Assembly: GCA_005800865.1 (NCBI GenBank)
Contig: SYEI01000030.1
Location: 1-6,854 of the forward strand
DNA: 6,854 bases
Reading direction: 5' to 3'
Source: Bacteroidota bacterium
GTDB taxonomy: Bacteria; Bacteroidota; Bacteroidia; B-17B0; Aurantibacillaceae
Part shown: in pieces, positions 6,105 through 6,854 of the stretch
Layout: each line of letters starts with the position of its first letter
How positions within the stretch are numbered: position 1 is the first letter of the stretch
Program-made: the position numbers and the translations under genes
Notes under the pieces: generated by a model
The model's database searches: none
What the model saw: the letters and a program-made list of their open reading frames with translations, nothing else
What the model was told of the DNA's origin: nothing

Positions 6105-6854
6105 TTATATTTCATATCTCGCTAGCGGAGTAGTTTCCAATCCACAAAACTCTTTATTCAAAAATTTATAGTAACCTGTAATGGCAATCATAGCAGCATT
6201 GTCTGTGCAATATTCAAATTTTGGAATATACGTTTGCCATTGATGCTTTTTTCCTAATAGTTCTAGTTCGCTTCTTAACCCTGAATTAGCAGATACTCCT
6301 CCAGCAATAGCAATTTGTTTAATGCCAGTTTCTTTACTAACCGCTAATAAATTTTTAAGTAAATATTTAATTAGATGTGCCTGATAGGATGCACAAATAT
6401 CATTTATATTTTCTTCAATAAAATTTGCATTTTGCTTAGTTTGTTCTTGTATAAAATATAAAAACGCTGTTTTTACGCCACTAAAACTATAGTTATTATT
6501 TTTTAATTGCGGCATTGGAAATTTATATTTCGTGGCATCTCCTAATTTGGCATATTTATCAATTAATGGTCCTCCAGGGTATGGAAGTCCCAATATTTTA
6601 GCGGCTTTATCAAAGGCTTCACCTACTGCATCATCCTCGGTTTCAGCTAATAATTCAAATTGTAAATGGTTGGTTATTTTTACAATCTGAGTGTGTCCAC
6701 CACTTACCGTTAAACATAAAAAAGGAAAGGTTGGTGATGTCATAGTCTCTTCTTCTTGCACAAAATGAGCTAAAATATGCCCTTGCATATGATTTACTTC
6801 AACTAAAGGAATATGTAATGCTAAGGATAAAGACTTAGCAAATGATAAACCAAC
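6105..6854 (-). CDS. tsaD: tRNA t6A37 threonylcarbamoyltransferase TsaD, N-terminus outside window
   Basis: TsaD transfers threonylcarbamoyl from its adenylate to A37 of tRNAs that read ANN codons, acting with TsaB and TsaE. The visible part is 249 residues plus the stop; roughly 85-90 N-terminal residues are missing, judged against a family length near 335. The frame continues past the internal ATG at 6788 to the right edge (VGLSFAKSLSLALHIPLVEV), so that ATG is not the start. Motifs in visible numbering: HMQGH at 22-26, the metal-binding His pair of the family; SGGHTQI at 51-57; a DDAVGEAFDKAAKILG segment followed by LPYPGGP; FSGVKTA; AGGVSANSGLR; and YCTDNAAMIA, whose Asp belongs to the metal site. 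It ends in LARYEI, as expected for the family. No defect is seen. Confidence 0.97.
   Translation of the reverse strand, partial: VGLSFAKSLSLALHIPLVEVNHMQGHILAHFVQEEETMTSPTFPFLCLTVSGGHTQIVKITNHLQFELLAETEDDAVGEAFDKAAKILGLPYPGGPLIDKYAKLGDATKYKFPMPQLKNNNYSFSGVKTAFLYFIQEQTKQNANFIEENINDICASYQAHLIKYLLKNLLAVSKETGIKQIAIAGGVSANSGLRSELELLGKKHQWQTYIPKFEYCTDNAAMIAITGYYKFLNKEFCGLETTPLARYEI

Noticed and set aside
6788..6788. ATG at 6788 as the start of tsaD
   Set aside because: The same frame stays open to the window edge and encodes the conserved segment ahead of the metal-binding HMQGH motif, in which this Met is an internal residue.
1..6854. Mobile element, CRISPR array, tRNA/rRNA gene or defence system
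   Set aside because: No transposase or integrase motifs, no regularly spaced identical repeats, no cloverleaf or rRNA-like sequence, and no known defence-gene domains were found.

Overview
The window is about 6.9 kb of an AT-rich bacterial chromosome, most likely from the phylum Bacteroidota. The evidence is a Rho factor with a long low-complexity insertion after its N-terminal domain, a small DUF4199-type membrane protein, a large exported beta-rich protein of the kind these bacteria secrete, a TAnnTTTG-type -7 element, and no obvious Shine-Dalgarno sequences. I cannot place it below phylum level with confidence.

Layout, left to right. Positions 1-2699 (minus strand) hold the first 899 codons of a very large secreted repeat protein whose C-terminus lies beyond the left edge. 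Positions 2700-2989 are a 290-base AT-rich gap with short repeats but no gene. Next come two minus-strand genes: a small four-helix membrane protein (2990-3508) and, upstream of it, the transcription terminator rho (3544-5274). Positions 5275-5470 are a divergent regulatory gap. Then pth, peptidyl-tRNA hydrolase, runs on the plus strand (5471-6037). It converges on the 3' part of tsaD (tRNA t6A synthesis, minus strand), which runs off the right edge. A hairpin and T-tract lie between pth and tsaD.

Three genes are housekeeping functions in information flow: Rho ends transcripts, Pth recycles peptidyl-tRNA, and TsaD modifies ANN-decoding tRNAs. The large surface protein is the accessory element and looks like a cell-surface or secreted adhesin-like protein. 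I see no mobile element, CRISPR array, rRNA or tRNA gene, and no clear sign of an undescribed system. The points most worth a second look are: a 13-bp perfect hairpin plus T-tract that contains the rho stop codon; a 9-bp palindrome in the probable rho leader; the His/Gln/Asn/Lys/Glu-rich disordered insertion in Rho; a nested inverted repeat that starts on the pth stop codon; and a pth promoter motif placed so close to the ATG that the mRNA may be leaderless.
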